From JAIBJN01 sp963811635 (GTDB lineage Bacteria; Actinomycetota; Thermoleophilia; Gaiellales; Gaiellaceae), in NCBI GenBank assembly GCA_963811635.1, contig CAWESB010000018.1:46517-110516 (forward strand): DNA of 64,000 bases, read 5' to 3'. Shown here piece after piece: positions 61,093-64,000 of the stretch. The notes below the pieces were generated by a model that was not told the DNA's origin, did no database searches, and saw nothing but the letters and a program-made list of their open reading frames with translations. Position 1 is the stretch's first letter; every line of letters starts with the position of its first letter. The translations under genes and the position numbers were made by a program.

Positions 61093-61545
61093 ATGAATCT
61101 GCGGGACCTACCTTTGGGAAGCCTGATCGTGCGCGACGGCATCGCGCGCCCCGCCACGGTGCGGGATGCGCTCGTCGAGGCACAAGAAACCGACCGCCGG
61201 CTCGGAGAGGTCATGCTCGACCACGGCTGGATCCGCGAGCGCGACCTCGCGCGGCTCCTCGCCGAGCAGGAGAAGCTCGACTTCGTCGACCTCGCGAGAG
61301 TCGACCTGGACGACAAGGCGGTCGACTATCTCCCGGAGTCGGTCGCCCGTCGCGTCAAGGCGATCGCGTACGGCTTCGCCAACTCCGTGCTGCTCGTCGC
61401 TATCGCCGATCCGACCGACGACCGCGGCCTCGACGAGGTCCGCGAGGCCGCCGGACGCCGCGTCCGCTTCAAGGTGGCGCTCCAGAGCGAGATCGATTCC
61501 GCGCTCCTGGACGCGTTCGGCGAGCCGCTCGCAGCCCCCGCGTAA
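61093..61545 (+). CDS. Stand-alone MshEN/GspE N-terminal domain protein
   Basis: A 150-residue protein equal to the N-terminal domain of type II secretion/type IV pilus ATPases without the ATPase. RRLGEVMLDHGWIRERDLAR and LLAEQ match the MshEN c-di-GMP-binding motif (RLG..., G.I..., L..., Q), and FVDLARVDLDDKAVDYLPES, then LLVAIADPTDDRGLDEVREA, match the GspE_N fold. It is likely a small c-di-GMP-responsive adaptor. A TACGCT box at 61069-61074 could be its -10, with a short leader. Upstream 60921-61092 shows no gene. Confidence 0.82.
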   Translation: MNLRDLPLGSLIVRDGIARPATVRDALVEAQETDRRLGEVMLDHGWIRERDLARLLAEQEKLDFVDLARVDLDDKAVDYLPESVARRVKAIAYGFANSVLLVAIADPTDDRGLDEVREAAGRRVRFKVALQSEIDSALLDAFGEPLAAPA

Positions 61546-61607
61546 GCCGCTCAAAAAGGCTGGCCCCGCGGGTCGAATCCGTTTGCCTTGAAAAGCTCCT
61601 CGCCTCG

Positions 61608-61621
61608 CGCGCCTAGGCGCG
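61608..61621. repeat. 14-base palindrome CGCGCCTAGGCGCG
   Basis: This perfect palindrome lies between the MshEN-like gene and adenine deaminase. It could form a short hairpin or be a dimeric protein-binding site; nothing else in the 186-base gap is recognisable. Confidence 0.35.
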
Positions 61622-61719
61622 TCGGTGGAGTGCGGGCTTTGGGCCAGATTCTGCTGGCAGGGCCAGTTGTGGCAATTGTAGCGTGTTTCGACGACCCGCG
61701 CTCATGCGCCTGCGCGCGA

Positions 61720-61725
61720 TACCGT
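61720..61725 (+). promoter_or_regulatory. Leaderless-type -10 box (TACCGT) for adenine deaminase
   Basis: TACCGT lies six bases before GTG 61732, with no ribosome-binding sequence between. It supports GTG 61732 over upstream in-frame starts. Confidence 0.5.
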
Positions 61726-61731
61726 GCCCGC

Positions 61732-63430
61732 GTGCCGGATCTCGCGCGAAGGCTCGCGGTGGCGCGCGGCGACGAGCTCGCCGACGTCGTCATCCAGGGC
61801 GGGCAGGTTTTCTCGGTCTTCACGCGGGAGTGGCTCGAGACCGACATCGCCATCTGCGACGGCTTCGTGGCGGGGCTCGGCGAGTACGCCGGGCGCGAGG
61901 TCATCCACGCGGGCGGCAAGTACGTCGTCCCCGGCTTCGTCGACGCGCACATGCACCTGGAGTCGTCGAAGCTGCTCATGGACGAGTTCGCGCGCCTCGT
62001 CCTCCCGCTCGGCACCACCGCCGTCGTCGCCGACCCGCACGAGATCGCCAACGTCCTCGGCACCGACGGCGTCCACTGGCTCGCCGACCTCTGCGACGAG
62101 GTGCCGCTCGACATCTTCTTCATGGCCTCGTCCTGCGTGCCCGCGTCGACGTTCGAGTCGCCGCGCCGGCCCCTGAACCGGGGCGACCTCGAGGGCCTGC
62201 TGCGCCGCCGCCGCGTGATCGGCCTCGCCGAGATGATGAACTTCCCCGGCGTCATCGCCGGCGACCCGCACGAGCTGGAGAAGCTCGCCCTCGCGACGAC
62301 GCACGTCGACGGCCACGCGCCCGGCGTCCTCGGCAAGGACCTCCAGGCCTACGCCGCCGCCGGCATCCGCTCCGACCACGAGTGCTACACGGCGGAGGAG
62401 GGCCGCGAGCGCCTCCGCGCCGGCATGTGGGTGCTCATCCGCGAGGCCTCGGCCGCGCGCAACCTCACCGCGCTCCTGCCGCTCGTCGAGGAGTTCGGCC
62501 CGCACCGGCTCGCGTTCTGCACCGACGACCGCGAGCCCGAGCACATCGCCGAGGAAGGCCACATCAACTCGATCGTGCGCGAGGCGGTCGCCCAGGGCGC
62601 GTCCCCCGAGGACGCGCTCGTCATGGCCACGCTCAACCCGTGCCTGTGGCACGGCCTCACCCAGTTCGGCGCGCTCGCGCCCGGCTACCACGCCGACGTC
62701 TTGCTCCTGCCCGACCTCGAGCGCTTCGAGCCGGAGCTCGTCCTCAAGGGCGGCAAGCCGGTGGAGGAGATCCACCGCGTCGAGGTGCCGGAGTGGGTCA
62801 AGTCCACGGTCAACGTCGAGCCGGTCGCGGTCAACGACTTCCAGATCCCGTGGGAGGGCGGCGCCGCCCGCGTCATCGGCCTGGTCGAGGGCCAGATCGT
62901 CACGGAGTCGCTCGAGGACGAGCCGCGCGTCGAGAACGGCTCCGCCGTGCTCCGACCCGGTGAAGGACCTGCTCAAGATCGCGGTCGTCGAGCGCCACCT
63001 CTCGACCGGCCGCATCGGCCTGGGCTTCGTCCGCGGCTTCGGCCTCCAGAAGGGCGCGATGGCCTCGACGATCGCCCACGACGCCCACAACATCGTGGTC
63101 GTCGGCGCCGACGACGGCGACATGGCCCGCGCCGTCCAGCGCATCGCCGAGATCGGCGGCGGCATCGTCGTCATCGAGAGCCGCGGCGTGAAGGCGGAGC
63201 TGCCCCTGCCGATCGCCGGCCTCCTCTCGGACGCGCCGCTCGCCGAGGTCGTCGAGGCGAGCGAAGCGTGCGTCGAGGCGGCGAGAGCGCTCGGCTGCAC
63301 CTATCCGCAGCCGTTCCAGACGATGTCGTTCCTGGCGCTGTCGGTGATCCCGGCCCTGAAGATCACCGACCGCGGCCTGGTCGACGTCGACCGCTTCGAG
63401 CTCGTCCCGCTCGCCGTCGATTCCCAATAA
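61732..63430 (+). CDS. ade: Adenine deaminase (frameshifted)
   Basis: About 566 codons of the bacterial Ade amidohydrolase, converting adenine to hypoxanthine. DAHMHLESSKLLMDEFARLV holds the HxH, with VVADPHEIANVLGTDG, AEMMNFPGVIAGDP, RSDHECYTAEEG and FCTDDREPEHIAEEGHINSI, all diagnostic. Near 62955 a one-base insertion moves the frame; the C-terminal domain continues as VKDLLKIAVVERHLSTGRIG, GAMASTIAHDAHNIVVVGAD and SFLALSVIPALKITDRGLVD. GTG 61732 is chosen for the -10-like box six bases upstream and because the family N-terminus fits. It supplies hypoxanthine for the xanthine dehydrogenase encoded 3 kb upstream. Confidence 0.93.
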
Positions 63431-63472
63431 TTGGCGCTAATTCCGGCCCCGCGGCCGGCCGATAGGTAGGGA

Positions 63473-64000
63473 ATGTCGTCCAGCGGGGCCTCTGCACGGC
63501 GCGCCACCTTCGACGCGATCGCCCTCGCGCTGTCATTCCTCGCGGTCGACGCGATCATCGTCACGGCCGTCCTCGCCGACCTGGTCGACCCCGCGCAGGG
63601 CATCGTCACGATCCTCGCCCTCGCCGCGGTCGTCCTCCTCCTCTTCCGCGACGACGTCGCCGAAGCGATCGCAGCCGGCAACGAGAAGCTCGGCCTGGCG
63701 GTCGACGACGAGCCGGTCCGCCGCGCCCTCGACTCCCTCGCCGGCCAGGACGGCTGGACGGTGGAGCACGACTTCCTGAGCGCCCACGGCCGCCGAATCG
63801 GCACGGTCGTCCACGGCCCGTCGGGCTCGTACCTGGTGGAGACGCGCAACCGCGCGTACCGCGTCGAGCACCTGGGCCGAGCGCGCCACCACGCAGCGTG
63901 GCTCCACGGCGAGGTCGGCGGCTGGGTCACGCCGGTCCTGTGCCTGGTGCAGCGAGACGACCGCCCGCACCGCCGAGACGGCGTCTGGATCATGGGCGTC
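63473..64000 (+). CDS. Membrane NERD-like domain protein (5' part, runs off the window)
   Basis: The frame from ATG 63473 is open to the window end (176 codons). Two membrane helices (IALALSFLAVDAIIVTAVLA and GIVTILALAAVVLLLF) are followed by a soluble domain: ALDSLAGQDGWTVEHDFLSA, GTVVHGPSGSYLVETRNRAY, and GWVTPVLCLVQRDDRPHRRD. The order resembles the NERD nuclease-related domain (G-x-I-D, VGPxG, xET(K/R)), although the usual Asp and Lys are replaced by Thr and Arg, so nuclease activity is doubtful. A weak hairpin at 63443-63458 separates it from adenine deaminase. The C-terminus is not seen. Confidence 0.65.
   Translation, partial: MSSSGASARRATFDAIALALSFLAVDAIIVTAVLADLVDPAQGIVTILALAAVVLLLFRDDVAEAIAAGNEKLGLAVDDEPVRRALDSLAGQDGWTVEHDFLSAHGRRIGTVVHGPSGSYLVETRNRAYRVEHLGRARHHAAWLHGEVGGWVTPVLCLVQRDDRPHRRDGVWIMGV

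Noticed and set aside
61565..61585. GGGTCGAATCC resembling a tRNA T-loop
   Set aside because: No D-arm, anticodon stem or acceptor stem can be folded around it, and the upstream bases belong to the MshEN-like gene.
1..64000. CRISPR arrays, rRNA, tRNA, integrases and transposases
   Set aside because: No regularly spaced direct repeats, rRNA-like stretches or recombinase motifs were seen anywhere in the window.

Overview
The window is high-GC DNA (roughly 70% or more by eye) with frequent GTG and TTG starts, many 4-base overlaps between consecutive genes, and no tRNA, rRNA, CRISPR array or recognisable insertion sequence. The gene content (fused CofG/CofH FbiC, F420 genes, two forms of aerobic CO dehydrogenase, AfsR-like cyclase-ATPase) points to a soil-type actinobacterium, most likely a member of Thermoleophilia (Gaiellales/Solirubrobacterales). 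That placement is inferred from gene content only. At least a dozen genes are interrupted by single-base frameshifts that leave the conserved sequence continuous in another frame. Most fit a one-base insertion, which suggests a draft-quality assembly rather than real gene decay; such genes are annotated here as single spans.

Layout. 1-2.5 kb: end of a lectin-like secreted protein, then a two-gene module of a TIR-domain membrane protein and a DUF4231/SLATT-like 2TM protein (candidate conflict system). 2.6-9.2 kb: signalling genes (LacI-type HTH, GAF plus degenerate GGDEF with a retained I-site, GAF-GGDEF-HD-GYP), a cyclophilin, and two tandem small paralogues of unknown function. 9.2-16.7 kb: zinc-ribbon adenylate cyclase/AAA/TPR protein, cupredoxin lipoprotein, metallo-hydrolase, secreted PQQ-type sugar dehydrogenase, rhodanese. 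16.7-25.1 kb: M43 metalloprotease, glyoxalase-fold protein, ornithine cyclodeaminase family, HMG-CoA lyase family, and three large membrane proteins of GT-C glycosyltransferase type. 25.2-27.1 kb: dihydropyrimidinase/hydantoinase and small proteins. 27.1-32.2 kb: coenzyme F420 biosynthesis (fbiC, cofC, cofD, npdG, cofE). 32.2-37.6 kb: urate degradation (uricase, OHCU decarboxylase, HIU hydrolase), a dialkylglycine-decarboxylase-like PLP enzyme, and 8-oxoguanine deaminase. 37.6-40.1 kb: PEP carboxylase.

40.2-52.0 kb is a cox locus: coxE and coxD on the minus strand, then on the plus strand coxM-coxS-coxL of form I CO dehydrogenase (active-site motif AYRCSFR), an XdhC protein fused to a YHS metal-binding domain, a second XdhC, coxG, and a complete form II complex (coxS-coxL-coxM, motif AYRGAGR). 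52-55.3 kb: ECF sigma factor with a membrane partner and a membrane metallophosphoesterase. 55.4-58.9 kb: a third molybdenum hydroxylase, of xanthine dehydrogenase type, followed by a cytosolic-looking solute-binding-fold protein. 59.7-64 kb: quinone oxidoreductase, small proteins, an isolated MshEN-like c-di-GMP-binding domain, adenine deaminase, and the start of a membrane NERD-like protein.

How the parts fit together: adenine deaminase, xanthine dehydrogenase, 8-oxoguanine deaminase, uricase, OHCU decarboxylase, HIU hydrolase and possibly the hydantoinase form a purine catabolic set. The CO dehydrogenases could feed CO-derived electrons into respiration and share one set of maturation factors (CoxD, CoxE, XdhC, CoxG). 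A recurrent regulatory feature is a TANNNT -10 box placed 6-8 bases before the start codon, implying leaderless mRNAs for many operon-leading genes.
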